Shown here one piece after another: positions 34,130 through 43,194 of a DNA stretch of 50,306 nt. The notes beneath the pieces are model-generated. The model had not been told where the DNA came from, ran no database searches, and was given only the letters and a program-made list of their open reading frames with translations. The first letter of the stretch is position 1. Each line of letters starts with the position of its first letter. Both the position numbers and the translations under genes were made by a program. The DNA is from Chitinophagaceae bacterium (GTDB lineage Bacteria; Bacteroidota; Bacteroidia; Chitinophagales; Chitinophagaceae). The stretch lies in assembly GCA_947380605.1 (NCBI GenBank), contig CANCRO010000008.1:1-50306 (forward strand). The letters are read 5' to 3'.

Positions 34130-35032
34130 ATGCGAAAAGCTTTTATCCAACTCCATATCGCTGTGTTTTTAGCCGGGTTTACGGCAATTTTAGGAAAACT
34201 CATTGGGCTCAACGAAGGTCTATTGGTTTGGTATAGGTTGCTGATTACCGTATTAATGCTTTGGTTGCTGCTTTATTTCAAGAAGTCATTGCAAGTACTT
34301 GCGTTGAAGGATATCATTGAAATATTTGCCGTCGGCAGTATTGTAGCTGTTCATTGGGTAACTTTCTACGGCAGTGTAAAATATGGAACAGCTTCTATTG
34401 CGGTAGTTTGTATTTCCGCAGCTGGTTTTTTTACTTCTTTTTTTGAACCGCTCCTTTTTAAAAGAAAGATCGTGTTGACCGATATTCTCTTAAGCTTGGT
34501 GTCTATCGCTGGCATTTTTATCATTTTTGATTTTCATCCGCAGTATAAGGTGGGAATTATTTTCGGAATTATCTCAGCAATGGGGGTGTCACTTTTCCCA
34601 ATTTTTAATAAAAAATTATTACTGCGCTTTAGTCCAGCCACCTTAACCCTTTATGAAATGGGGGGAGGATTATTAGCCTTAACTTTCATTATTCCTTTTT
34701 ACTTACTATTTTACCCTGCATATTATTATATACCAACTGCTTCAGATTGGGGCTGGTTATTGATACTGGCAGGTATCTGTACCGTATTGTGTTTTGATCT
34801 TCAGCTGAATGCCCTAAAGAAAATATCCCCTTTTACTTCCAATATTGCTTATAATATGGAGCCCGTGTATGGGATTATATTAGCGTTTATCGTTTTTAAG
34901 GAAAATAAATTGCTAGATATCCATTTTTACCTGGGTTTAGCACTTATTTTGTTGTCGGTAGTACTTCAAACAGCAAGGGTTTGGTTGGCAAATCGGGGTA
35001 ATAATCCTTCCAATTCGGCTATCAAATCTTAG
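34130..35032 (+). CDS. EamA/DMT-family transporter
   Basis: A 300-residue inner-membrane protein with ten predicted helices in two EamA repeats (about residues 5-135 and 145-290). Characteristic features are an early HIAVFLAGFTAILGKLIGLNE, WYRLLITVLMLWLLLYF, and the second-repeat ending NMEPVYGIILAFIVFKE. The family exports or imports small metabolites such as amino acids or nucleotide derivatives; the substrate cannot be read from sequence. The start ATG 34130 was chosen because the upstream TTG lies in the promoter box. It is followed, after 172 bases, by the L28 operon, which has its own promoter. Confidence 0.85.
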   Translation: MRKAFIQLHIAVFLAGFTAILGKLIGLNEGLLVWYRLLITVLMLWLLLYFKKSLQVLALKDIIEIFAVGSIVAVHWVTFYGSVKYGTASIAVVCISAAGFFTSFFEPLLFKRKIVLTDILLSLVSIAGIFIIFDFHPQYKVGIIFGIISAMGVSLFPIFNKKLLLRFSPATLTLYEMGGGLLALTFIIPFYLLFYPAYYYIPTASDWGWLLILAGICTVLCFDLQLNALKKISPFTSNIAYNMEPVYGIILAFIVFKENKLLDIHFYLGLALILLSVVLQTARVWLANRGNNPSNSAIKS

Positions 35033-35177
35033 GAAACGGACTTAGTTGAAAGAAAGTTTAGGTGATCGGCGCTTAACAATTCGGCTAAAATTGGATCTTT
35101 TCTAGTTGAATTGAGTGTTTTGGGGAGTGAAATTGAAAAAAAAAGAAAAACCTTCATTCAAATCCAAAATCTTTTGT

Positions 35178-35185
35178 TACCTTCG
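35178..35185 (+). promoter_or_regulatory. -7-like promoter box of the L28-L33 operon
   Basis: TACCTTCG differs at one position from TAnnTTTG and lies 19 bases before the rpmB ATG at 35205. It resembles the TACCTTTG boxes found before rplU and rimO in this window. Confidence 0.5.
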
Positions 35186-35204
35186 CCGTCCAAAAAATTA
35201 GTAT

Positions 35205-35441
35205 ATGGCTAGAGTATGTCAAGTTACAGGTAAGAGGCCAATTACGGGTAACAAAGTATCGCATTCGAATATTAAAACAAAACGTAGGTTTTTGCCCAAT
35301 TTGCAAAGCAAACGTTACTTCTTGGCAGAAGAAGATAAGTGGGTAACGCTGAAGGTTTCTTCTGAAGCGATTCGTACTATCAACAAAAACGGACTTTTTT
35401 CAGTTGTTAAACAACTAAGAGCTTCTGGCGAAAAAATCTAA
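35205..35441 (+). CDS. rpmB: 50S ribosomal protein L28 (bL28)
   Basis: A 78-residue large-subunit protein, full-length. It has the canonical start [20 protein letters not shown], the block [16 protein letters not shown], and the C terminus [16 protein letters not shown]. The single Cys in the first line shows it is not the four-cysteine zinc form. It is first in the L28-L33-DUF4295 unit, the usual order in Bacteroidota. Confidence 0.97.
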   Translation: MARVCQVTGKRPITGNKVSHSNIKTKRRFLPNLQSKRYFLAEEDKWVTLKVSSEAIRTINKNGLFSVVKQLRASGEKI

Positions 35442-35486
35442 AACCAAACTTCCGGTTGCGGAAGGAGTAAAATAAAATCAATAACA

Positions 35487-35669
35487 ATGGCAAAGAAAGG
35501 CAATAGGGTACAAGTTATTTTGGAGTGTACAGAGCATAAGGCCAGCGGTAAAGCAGGTACAAGTCGCTACATCACCAAAAAGAACAAGAAAAATTCCCCT
35601 GAGAGACTGGAGTTGAAAAAATTCAACCCAATTTTAAAGAAGGTAACCTTACACAAAGAAATTAAATAG
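35487..35669 (+). CDS. rpmG: 50S ribosomal protein L33 (bL33)
   Basis: A 60-residue protein of the large subunit near the E site. It follows L28 by 45 bases. The sequence [38 protein letters not shown] and the ending [11 protein letters not shown] are typical. Only one cysteine remains, so it is of the zinc-free type. Confidence 0.97.
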   Translation: MAKKGNRVQVILECTEHKASGKAGTSRYITKKNKKNSPERLELKKFNPILKKVTLHKEIK

Positions 35670-35748
35670 ACCATCAACAAATTCGAAAAGTTGTAGCGTT
35701 CTCGTTAGGAAATTATATAGCTTTTTCAAATTTTAAAATTAAATAGTC

Positions 35749-35919
35749 ATGGCAAAAGCAGCTAAAACAGCGATTAAAACCAAGGACCAGAAGGCGGCAG
35801 CGGATGCTAAAAACTGGACAAAAGTGATACGTGCAGTACGTAGTCCAAAATCTGGTGCATATACATTCAAAGAGTCTATTGTTCATAAAGACAAGATCAA
35901 AGAATATTTAGGTCAATAA
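35749..35919 (+). CDS. DUF4295 small basic protein
   Basis: A 56-residue open frame from ATG 35749 to TAA 35919. The basic N terminus (MAKAAKTAIKTKDQKAA) is followed by the family's core VIRAVRSPKSGAYTFKES and a short tail IVHKDKIKEYLGQ. DUF4295 proteins consistently follow L28 and L33 in Bacteroidota and are thought to be ribosome-associated. It lies 79 bases after rpmG with a terminator behind it, so it is the last gene of this unit. A ribosomal role is inferred from position, charge and size. Confidence 0.88.
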   Translation: MAKAAKTAIKTKDQKAAADAKNWTKVIRAVRSPKSGAYTFKESIVHKDKIKEYLGQ

Positions 35920-35949
35920 TATTTTTCGGCTAAGAAATTTAAAGCATAT

Positions 35950-35990
35950 AAGCTGTCCTGATTTGTATCGGGACAGCTTTGTTAATTTTT
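35950..35990 (+). terminator. Intrinsic terminator of the L28-L33-DUF4295 operon
   Basis: A 13-bp stem with one G-T pair (35950-35962 with 35967-35979) and loop TTGT is followed by a T-rich stretch. It separates the ribosomal unit from ftsY. Confidence 0.8.
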
Positions 35991-36071
35991 ACCCCTTCCA
36001 TTTTGATTAACTTTATTGAAATTCATTTTAAATTACACTACAAACAAAATCCCCTTTTAGGGTAAACCGGT

Positions 36072-37040
36072 ATGGGACTTTTTGATAAACTCTTCGGTAA
36101 AAAACAACAGCAAGAAACGCTTGACCAGGGATTGCAAAAGACCCGGGAAGGCTTTTTTGGTAAAATAACCAAGGCAATTGCTGGTAAAAGTACTATTGAC
36201 GATGAGGTGTTGGATAATGTAGAAGATGCCTTAGTAAGTGCTGATGTAGGCATTGAGACTACCGTTGAAATTATCAATCGAATTGAAAAAAGGGTTGCCC
36301 GTGATAAATATATTGGCACCAGCGAATTAAATACCATTCTGAAAAGTGAGATAGAAAATGTGTTGGTAACAGCTCCTCAGGATCTTAGTTATGAAAATTA
36401 CGAACTGCCTACTGGTCATCGACCACATGTAATATTGGTAGTGGGTGTAAATGGAGTGGGTAAAACGACTACTATTGGAAAATTGGCCCATAATTTTTCT
36501 TTGGCAGGCAAGTCAGTTTTGTTGGGTGCGGCCGACACTTTTCGGGCTGCGGCGGTAGATCAATTAACGATCTGGAGTGAAAGGACGAATGTGCCGATTG
36601 TAAAAAAAGAAATGGGAAGCGACCCAGCTTCAGTAGCTTACGATACGGTAATTAGTGGCGTGGCTAAAGAAGTAGATGTTATTATAATTGATACTGCAGG
36701 AAGACTCCATAATAAAGCACATTTAATGGATGAGCTAACAAAGATTAAAAGAGTTATCCAAAAGGTGATTCCTGAGGCTCCTCATGAAGTGATGCTTGTT
36801 TTAGATGGAAGCACAGGACAAAATGCATTAGAACAAGCAAAGCATTTTACTGCCGCAACAGATGTGACTGCAATAACCATTACCAAATTAGATGGTACAG
36901 CAAAAGGTGGGGTGGTGTTGGCAATTGCTCATCAATTTAAAATTCCTGTAAAATTTATTGGTGTAGGTGAAAAGGCGGAAGATCTTTTAGTGTTTGATAA
37001 GCATCAATTTGTAGAAGGATTGTTTAATTTGGGCGGATAG
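36072..37040 (+). CDS. ftsY: Signal recognition particle receptor FtsY
   Basis: A 322-residue GTPase that docks SRP-ribosome complexes at the inner membrane for co-translational insertion. It consists of a helical N domain (about 1-105) and a G domain. The GTPase motifs are G1 GVNGVGKTTTIGKLA, DTFRAAAVDQL, G3 IIDTAGRLHNK, G4 TKLDGTAKGG and the closing GVGEKAEDLLVFD. The acidic A domain of enterobacterial FtsY is missing, as in many shorter homologues, with only a charged, Gln-rich start. No clear promoter box was found; the previous gene's terminator is 80 bases upstream. Confidence 0.97.
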   Translation: MGLFDKLFGKKQQQETLDQGLQKTREGFFGKITKAIAGKSTIDDEVLDNVEDALVSADVGIETTVEIINRIEKRVARDKYIGTSELNTILKSEIENVLVTAPQDLSYENYELPTGHRPHVILVVGVNGVGKTTTIGKLAHNFSLAGKSVLLGAADTFRAAAVDQLTIWSERTNVPIVKKEMGSDPASVAYDTVISGVAKEVDVIIIDTAGRLHNKAHLMDELTKIKRVIQKVIPEAPHEVMLVLDGSTGQNALEQAKHFTAATDVTAITITKLDGTAKGGVVLAIAHQFKIPVKFIGVGEKAEDLLVFDKHQFVEGLFNLGG

Positions 37041-37140
37041 TTTGGTGAATGGTGAATGGGCAATTTGGGATTATTTTTATCCATCGTTTTTTAGGTTTTC
37101 ATTTTTTTTTATTTTATAATTAATTTTCAATTTCCATCCA

Positions 37141-37998
37141 ATGGTTAAAGTAGGCGAGTACAATTTATTGAAGGTGATAAGGATGGTTGACTTTGGGGTT
37201 TACCTCGACGATGGTGGTGAAGGAATTCTATTACCCAAACGCTTTGTGCCAACGGCTACTGCGATAGGTGACGAGTTGAAAGTATTTGTATACCACGATG
37301 GCGAAGATAGAATCATAGCTACTACCCAGCAACCAAAAGGAGTGTTGGGTGATATTGTAAAAATGAGAGCAGTAAATGTTACCCAGCAAGGTGCTTTTTT
37401 GGATATGGGTTTGATGAAGGATATTTTTGTTCCAACCTCTAAACAGGTGAATGGAATGCGCACTAATGGTGATTACCTTGTAAAGATTTATTTAGATGAA
37501 CAAACGGGTCGTATAGCCGCTACCGAAAAACTAGAACCTTATTTAAGTAATGAAGAACTTACTGTAAAAGAGTTGGAAGTAGTAGACTTAATTGTTTACC
37601 GAAGAACAGATATAGGGTATGTCTGTATCATTAATAATCAACATACTGGGGTAATTCACTTTAATGAAATTTATCGCAATATTCAAGTAGGAGATAAATT
37701 TATAGGCTTTATAAAAAAGATATATCCCGAAAGTAAAGACAAGGATGATCGATTTAGAATAGATGTAGCTGCTGGAAAACCAGGGTATAATAGAGTAGAG
37801 GACGAGGCTGAAAAAATTTTACGTTTGTTGGAGGAAAATAATGGGTACCTACCTTATCACGATAAAAGCTTACCCGATGATATCTATGATTATTTTGGGA
37901 TGAGTAAGAAGACCTTTAAGATGACTATTGGCAATCTATATCGACAAAGGAAAATAACCTTTGAACCTGCAGGAATTAAGCTTTCAGCTAATGATTAA
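37141..37998 (+). CDS. CvfB/YitL-like S1-domain RNA-binding protein
   Basis: A 285-residue protein. Three consecutive S1-type OB folds span about residues 1-210 (MVDFGVYLDDGGEGILLPKR; VTQQGAFLDMGLMKDIFVP; YVCIINNQHTGVIHFNEIY). A C-terminal winged-helix domain follows (YDYFGMSKKTFKMTIGNLYR). That is the CvfB architecture, described in Gram-positive bacteria as an RNA-binding virulence regulator. It stands 100 bases after ftsY on the same strand, with no terminator between. A general RNA-binding role is well supported; the targets are unknown. Confidence 0.85.
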   Translation: MVKVGEYNLLKVIRMVDFGVYLDDGGEGILLPKRFVPTATAIGDELKVFVYHDGEDRIIATTQQPKGVLGDIVKMRAVNVTQQGAFLDMGLMKDIFVPTSKQVNGMRTNGDYLVKIYLDEQTGRIAATEKLEPYLSNEELTVKELEVVDLIVYRRTDIGYVCIINNQHTGVIHFNEIYRNIQVGDKFIGFIKKIYPESKDKDDRFRIDVAAGKPGYNRVEDEAEKILRLLEENNGYLPYHDKSLPDDIYDYFGMSKKTFKMTIGNLYRQRKITFEPAGIKLSAND

Positions 37999-38080
37999 AT
38001 AAACAAAGTTTCCCAAATAGTATTTTCAATTTCTGAAGATTAAATTCTTTTTGAATTGAACTGGGTATTTTAATTTTCAA

Positions 38081-38692
38081 TTATGGAACTAGCCAGCTAC
38101 TGGTGAAGTCTCCATTATTATTGTATATAAAATTTGCCTTGTAATGACAACCTGGATTAAGCCAGAGCCATTCCATCCAAAGAATATTTGTTACCACCAC
38201 TCCAAAATTCCCCCTTCCTTCTTCACTATTTTCTGTAATTATTACTGCTTCTTGATGTAGCGATTTATTTGGATCAATTATTTTAGTGGAGGGAGTTAAA
38301 GTGCTTGAATAATTTTTACGACTATTACTATTTACATTTTTCCAAGCATGATTAGCTAACTCATCATTTTGATGTAAGCTAGCTTTTCCGCTTAGCCTAA
38401 TTTGGATGCGTGATTCAGGGTTATAAAAAAGCCAACTGATGGATTGATTATTTTGGAGTTCTTCCCATTTACTTGATCGGATATCTGTATAAAAGCTAAT
38501 TGTTTTTTCAGCTGCAGAGGCACTCCTGAGCACTACCATTCTCATATTTGCTCCTATTGTAGCAGCATTGGCAACCACGGGTTGATGAAAAGGATGGCTA
38601 TTTTTTAGAGCCCCCTCCATTATTTGTGACCAGCAATCCGATTCAATTGCAATGAGGTTATATTCCTTTTCATTCATTTTTATAGATTCCAT
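38081..38692 (-). CDS. PNPOx-like flavin-binding oxidoreductase
   Basis: A 203-residue protein of the pyridoxamine 5'-phosphate oxidase split-barrel superfamily. Typical segments are MRMVVLRSASAAEKTISFYTD, SSKWEELQNNQSISWLFYNP and ESRIQIRLSGKASLHQNDE, where FMN phosphate and isoalloxazine would bind. The C-terminal substrate motif of true PdxH is not evident, so vitamin B6 synthesis is not claimed; general flavin or F420-like reductase relatives are possible. ATG 38692 and ATG 38677 are both usable starts. It converges with the CvfB-like gene and has no obvious operon partner. Confidence 0.7.
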   Translation of the reverse strand: MESIKMNEKEYNLIAIESDCWSQIMEGALKNSHPFHQPVVANAATIGANMRMVVLRSASAAEKTISFYTDIRSSKWEELQNNQSISWLFYNPESRIQIRLSGKASLHQNDELANHAWKNVNSNSRKNYSSTLTPSTKIIDPNKSLHQEAVIITENSEEGRGNFGVVVTNILWMEWLWLNPGCHYKANFIYNNNGDFTSSWLVP

Positions 38693-38798
38693 ATTGGGAT
38701 AAACAATCTGTTGAAATTTTTGTTGTGCCTTTTTATTTTATTTTTCTACTTATTTTCATTTAATACAAAAAAAACATAGCTTCATAAAAATTTATACT

Positions 38799-39794
38799 AT
38801 GCGTTGGTTGAAGCGTTCTGCAATTATATTATTTGTATTGTTAGTACTCTATAGCGTGGGGCCTAATCCAGCTACTCCTATTTACGGCACTGAACTGCCG
38901 TCTGTGCCTTCAATTGAACAGTTGGAAACATATATTACTAGCATAGAATCTGCCCATCACCTTCGGCCTAATAATGAGGCTAGGGTGGTATGGGCTAATG
39001 ATTCAGTTAAACAAAAAACAGATTTTGCCATTGTATACTTACATGGATTTTCTGCAAGTCAAGAAGAGGGTAATCCGGTACATAGAAATATAGCCAGGCA
39101 GTTTGGTTGTAATTTATACCTAGCGAGATTAGCAGAACACGGTATGGATACTTCGGATCAATTAGTAAATCTTACACCGGAAAATTATTGGAAATCTGCC
39201 CAGCAGGCTTTGGCAATAGGAAAACAATTAGGTAATAAAGTTATTTTAATGGGAACTAGTACCGGTGGAACGCAGGCTTTGCAATTGGCAGCTACCTATC
39301 CTAATGAAGTGGCAGCGCTGGTATTGTATTCTCCCAATATTGCTATAAATGATCCAAACGCATGGTTGCTAAATAATCCTTGGGGTTTACAAATTGCCAG
39401 GTTAGTAAAAGGTAGCCACTATTTGGTAGCAGATGATACCCGTCCTATTTACCGACAATATTGGGATAGGCCTTATCGTATAGAAGCTACGATTGCATTG
39501 GAAGAAATGCTGGAAACAACTATGAATAAAGAAACTTTTAGCAAGGTAAAACAGCCGACTTTATTGTTATACTATTATAAAGATGAGCAGCACCAGGATC
39601 GAATTGTAAAGGTGAGTGCGATGAAGGAAATGTTTGCTCAGTTGTCTACTAAGGATTCAGTAAAAAGGGCTATAGCTTTACCGCTAACTGAAAATCATGT
39701 TATTGCCTCGCCTATTAAATCGAAGGATGTGGCAGGTGTAGAAAGAGAAACAAAAAGTTTTTTAGAACAGGTAATTCATTTGCAATCGAAATAA
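38799..39794 (+). CDS. Membrane-anchored or secreted alpha/beta-hydrolase
   Basis: A 331-residue protein with a single N-terminal hydrophobic segment (SAIILFVLLVLYSVG), either an uncleaved anchor or a signal. The alpha/beta-hydrolase fold shows the oxyanion region YLHGFSASQEEGN, the nucleophile elbow GTSTGG, and a probable catalytic His in LTENHVIASP. The acid is likely in LLYYYKDEQHQD. It resembles serine esterases/lysophospholipases, but the substrate is not evident. It is followed by a decayed gene fragment on the opposite strand that may itself derive from a hydrolase. Confidence 0.75.
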   Translation: MRWLKRSAIILFVLLVLYSVGPNPATPIYGTELPSVPSIEQLETYITSIESAHHLRPNNEARVVWANDSVKQKTDFAIVYLHGFSASQEEGNPVHRNIARQFGCNLYLARLAEHGMDTSDQLVNLTPENYWKSAQQALAIGKQLGNKVILMGTSTGGTQALQLAATYPNEVAALVLYSPNIAINDPNAWLLNNPWGLQIARLVKGSHYLVADDTRPIYRQYWDRPYRIEATIALEEMLETTMNKETFSKVKQPTLLLYYYKDEQHQDRIVKVSAMKEMFAQLSTKDSVKRAIALPLTENHVIASPIKSKDVAGVERETKSFLEQVIHLQSK

Positions 39795-39799
39795 TATTT

Positions 39800-40175
39800 T
39801 CATAAATTATTGTTCAATAGCTCTCCCCAATAATTATCCTTATGGGCTTCCCTTCTACTAATTGTAGTTGGTGTGGTATTTTTTTTATACAGACTTTCAC
39901 TTAATTGAATATTGTTATTACAAAACAGCTCTTCCTTTCCAACTATTAATATAATTTCTAGTTTTTGAAGAGAATGGATATTTTCTTTACTAGAAATAAA
40001 AGGATAAATCGGCAGTTGTAAAGACTGGAGTTTATTTACTTAATTAACGAAGTAAATTAAAAATATATTGTAGTTTTTGAAATTCGTTGACAGGATAGTG
40101 GTGAAATCTCCTTTTGTTAGCAACAGGAAAATTTTCTCCCGATAAGTAAAAAGCCTTTCCATTAGAATAGACTGT
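39800..40175 (-). pseudogene. Decayed protein-coding fragments, possibly an esterase remnant
   Basis: In the 417 bases between the hydrolase gene and rimO, the minus strand has two open frames of natural composition with no start codon. The first is 40044-40175 (contains RRFHHYPVNEFQKLQYIF). The second is 39800-40039 (contains YPFISSKENIHSLQKLEIIL, then VGKEEL, and ends near AHKDNYWGELL before TGA). They are in different frames, separated by in-frame stops, so the gene is broken. The second part recalls the C-terminal end of alpha/beta esterases, where a G-x-E/D strand precedes AH...W. The identity is uncertain; spurious open frames remain possible. Confidence 0.35.
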
Positions 40176-40190
40176 CTACTACAAACTTAT

Positions 40191-40198
40191 TACCTTTG
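40191..40198 (+). promoter_or_regulatory. -7 promoter box of the rimO-bshC unit
   Basis: TACCTTTG matches TAnnTTTG exactly and lies 13 bases before the rimO ATG at 40212. The leader would be only a few bases long. No convincing -33 TTTG was seen. Confidence 0.6.
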
Positions 40199-40211
40199 CA
40201 ACCATTCTATT

Positions 40212-41519
40212 ATGAAGACAAAGACAATACATAAGGATAAAGTAAATATCATCACGCTGGGTTGTAGTAAAAATATGGTGGATAGCGAAGTGCTGAGCGG
40301 ACAGTTGATTGCCAATGAAATCGATGTGGTTCATGAAAGTGCCAAAAAAGATCATAATATAGTAATTATTAATACCTGTGGTTTTATCGAGAAGGCTAAG
40401 GAAGAAAGTGTAAATACGATTTTACAACAGGTGGACCTTAAACGCCGGGGTAAAATAGATAAGGTTTACGTAACTGGATGCTTGAGTGAGCGCTATAAAA
40501 ATAATTTGGAAACTGAAATACCAGAAGTGGATGCTTATTTTGGAACGATGGAGCTTCCAATGATACTCAAACAATTTGAGGCGGATTATAAAGCTGATTT
40601 GATAGGAGAACGTTTGTTAAGTACTCCACAGCATTACGCCTACATGAAAATAAGTGAGGGTTGTAATCGTACTTGTTCTTTTTGTGCTATTCCCTTAATG
40701 CGTGGACAGCATGTAAGTCGACCTATTGAGTCCTTAGTGGATGAAGCCAAACGTTTGGTGGATAGAGGTGTTAAGGAAGTGATGTTAATTGCACAAGAAC
40801 TTACTTATTACGGTCTAGATATTTATAAAAAAAGGGAATTACCTAAATTGTTGCATGCATTGGCAGATGTGCAGGGACTTGAATGGATTCGTTTACATTA
40901 TGCGTATCCTTCTAAATTTCCGCTCGAAATTATTGATGCCATTAAGGATCGAGAAAATATTTGTAATTATTTGGATATGCCGCTTCAACATGCGGCCAAT
41001 AATATGCTTCAGCAAATGAAGCGTCAGATAACTCGAGAGGAGATGGAAGATTTGGTGGGTAATATTCGCGATCGAATACCTAATATTTGTTTGCGTACTA
41101 CTTTGATTGCAGGTTTTCCAGGTGAAACAAGGGATGATGTAGAAGAATTAAAAACCTTTATTCAGAAAATGCGTTTCGACAGATTGGGTATCTTTACTTA
41201 TAGCCATGAAGAAGGAACTTCCGCTCATGACTTGGTGGATGATGTGCCGCCGGAAGAAAAAGAAGAAAGAGCACAGGAAATTATGGAAGTGCAACAGGAA
41301 ATTAGTTTAGAAAAGAATCAGGAAAAAGTAGGTAAGATTTTTAAGGTGATGATTGATAAAAAAGAAGCTGGTCGTTACTTAGGACGGACAGAATTTGATA
41401 GTGTAGAAGTAGATAACGAAGTAATTATTCAAAGCAACAAGAAGTTGGCAATAGGTGAATTTGTAAACGTAAAAATTAACAAGGCATTTGATTATGATTT
41501 AGAAGGAACAGTTGTTTAA
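40212..41519 (+). CDS. rimO: Ribosomal protein S12 methylthiotransferase RimO
   Basis: A 435-residue radical-SAM enzyme that methylthiolates a conserved aspartate of ribosomal protein uS12. The N-terminal UPF0004 domain begins with the family-specific NIITLGCSKNMVDSEVL and carries three cysteines for one Fe-S cluster (GCSKN, NTCGFI and GCLSERY). The radical-SAM CxxxCxxC is in CNRTCSFCAIP. The C-terminal TRAM domain ends in VKINKAFDYDLEGTVV. GCSKN separates RimO from MiaB (a tRNA enzyme). It is followed 41 bases later by bshC. Confidence 0.96.
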   Translation: MKTKTIHKDKVNIITLGCSKNMVDSEVLSGQLIANEIDVVHESAKKDHNIVIINTCGFIEKAKEESVNTILQQVDLKRRGKIDKVYVTGCLSERYKNNLETEIPEVDAYFGTMELPMILKQFEADYKADLIGERLLSTPQHYAYMKISEGCNRTCSFCAIPLMRGQHVSRPIESLVDEAKRLVDRGVKEVMLIAQELTYYGLDIYKKRELPKLLHALADVQGLEWIRLHYAYPSKFPLEIIDAIKDRENICNYLDMPLQHAANNMLQQMKRQITREEMEDLVGNIRDRIPNICLRTTLIAGFPGETRDDVEELKTFIQKMRFDRLGIFTYSHEEGTSAHDLVDDVPPEEKEERAQEIMEVQQEISLEKNQEKVGKIFKVMIDKKEAGRYLGRTEFDSVEVDNEVIIQSNKKLAIGEFVNVKINKAFDYDLEGTVV

Positions 41520-41560
41520 TGATCCTATAAATCATACTATTTATTAATTTATTCAATCGA

Positions 41561-43159
41561 ATGGACTGTAAAGCATCTTTTTTAACTTACGCCCAAACGG
41601 GATATTTTTCTACCACCGTATTAGATTACGTTCAGCAATCCCCTTCCCTAAAGCCTTTTTACAATCATACTGTTTCGATTGCCGGTATGAAGGCAGCTAT
41701 CGAGCAAAGAAAAAAAATTTCTACAGACCGAAAATTGTTGGTAACAATTTTAAAGAAACAGTATAGCTCTTTAGATGTTAATCAACTGGTGGCTGCTAAT
41801 ATTGAGTCATTAGCAAATGAAAATACCTTTACAATTACTACCGCACATCAACCTAATATTTTTACAGGACCTCTTTATTTTATTTATAAAATATTACATG
41901 TTGCTAAACTAGCAGAACAATTAAAAGAGTCTTTTCCTGAAAATAATTTCGTGCCGGTTTATTACATGGGTAGTGAAGATGCAGATCTAGATGAGTTAGG
42001 ACATATTTTTTGTAATGGCGAAAAGAAAGTTTGGGAAACCAATCAAACAGGTGCTGTAGGAAGAATGAAGGTGGATAAGGGATTGATAAAATTGCTATCT
42101 AATCTAGAAGGGGAGTTGTCTGTTCAGGATTTTGGAGTCGAGATTATTCAACTAATGAAGCGTTGTTATCAAGAAGGAAAAACCATTGAGCAAGCTACGT
42201 TTAAACTTGTCAACCAACTTTTCGATTCATTTGGTTTGGTGGTATTGTTGCCCGATAGCGCCTTAGTGAAAGCAGCTTTTATTCCTGTAATGCAAAAAGA
42301 ATTACTTGAATTTTTTTCACAGAAGGAAGTAAAAAATACAGTTACACAGTTTCCTTCAGAATATAAAATTCAGGCAAGTGGACGAGAATTAAATTTATTT
42401 TACTTACTCGATGGACAGCGAGAAAGAATAGCGCATCATAACGGAGAGTGGACTGTATTAAATACCGAATTGAAATTTAATAAGGAGCAAATAATAGAAG
42501 AGCTCAATCAACATCCCGATCGATTTAGTCCGAATGTAATTCTGAGGCCTGTTTTACAAGAATTGGTATTACCTAATATTGCCTTTATAGGTGGAGGGGG
42601 AGAGATTGCTTATTGGTTGCAATTACAAAAAGTATTTGAAAAAATAGCAGTACCCTATCCAATGTTAGTAGTGAGGAACTCTTTTTTGGTGATCCCAAAA
42701 GAAATCCAGCATTTAGTCAATCAACTTCAACTAACCCCAACTGACCTCTTTACAAAAGAGACAGAGCTGATGAATCAATTGGTAAAAAGGGAGAGTAGCT
42801 TACCACTAGATCTTAAAGATGAACAGTTGGAGTTAGCATTTTTTTATAAAAAAATAAAGTTAATTACTGATACTATTGATAGTACACTTTCGAAACATGT
42901 GGCATCCTTGGAAATACAGGCAGCTAAGAAAATTTCTGTATTGGAAAAGAAAATGCTAAAAGCAGAGAAGAAAAAATTTGAAGCGCAACAAAGGCAATTG
43001 CATAAAATAAAATCCCAATTATTTCCTAATGATAATTTGCAGGAAAGGACGGATAACCTTCTTATTTATTATGCTAAATGGGGAAAGCCATTTTTAGAAA
43101 TGATTTATAAAAATTCTCCAGGACTGAAGCAGCAGTTTATTATTTTAACCGAAGCCTAA
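41561..43159 (+). CDS. bshC: Bacillithiol biosynthesis cysteine-adding enzyme BshC
   Basis: A 532-residue protein that adds cysteine to glucosaminyl-malate in the last step of bacillithiol synthesis. Family motifs are TTAHQPNIFTGPLYFIYKI, VYYMGSEDADLDELGH and the Gly-rich ANIAFIGGGGEIAYW (about residues 340-350). A lysine-rich coiled coil is present near the C terminus (about 455-490) and the protein ends in YAKWGKPFLEMIYKNSPGL. BshA and BshB are not in this window, so completeness of the pathway cannot be judged. It probably shares the promoter of rimO. Confidence 0.95.
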   Translation: MDCKASFLTYAQTGYFSTTVLDYVQQSPSLKPFYNHTVSIAGMKAAIEQRKKISTDRKLLVTILKKQYSSLDVNQLVAANIESLANENTFTITTAHQPNIFTGPLYFIYKILHVAKLAEQLKESFPENNFVPVYYMGSEDADLDELGHIFCNGEKKVWETNQTGAVGRMKVDKGLIKLLSNLEGELSVQDFGVEIIQLMKRCYQEGKTIEQATFKLVNQLFDSFGLVVLLPDSALVKAAFIPVMQKELLEFFSQKEVKNTVTQFPSEYKIQASGRELNLFYLLDGQRERIAHHNGEWTVLNTELKFNKEQIIEELNQHPDRFSPNVILRPVLQELVLPNIAFIGGGGEIAYWLQLQKVFEKIAVPYPMLVVRNSFLVIPKEIQHLVNQLQLTPTDLFTKETELMNQLVKRESSLPLDLKDEQLELAFFYKKIKLITDTIDSTLSKHVASLEIQAAKKISVLEKKMLKAEKKKFEAQQRQLHKIKSQLFPNDNLQERTDNLLIYYAKWGKPFLEMIYKNSPGLKQQFIILTEA

Positions 43160-43194
43160 TCGGTTGGATAGCCTCTAATTAAAGTATTCCGTAT

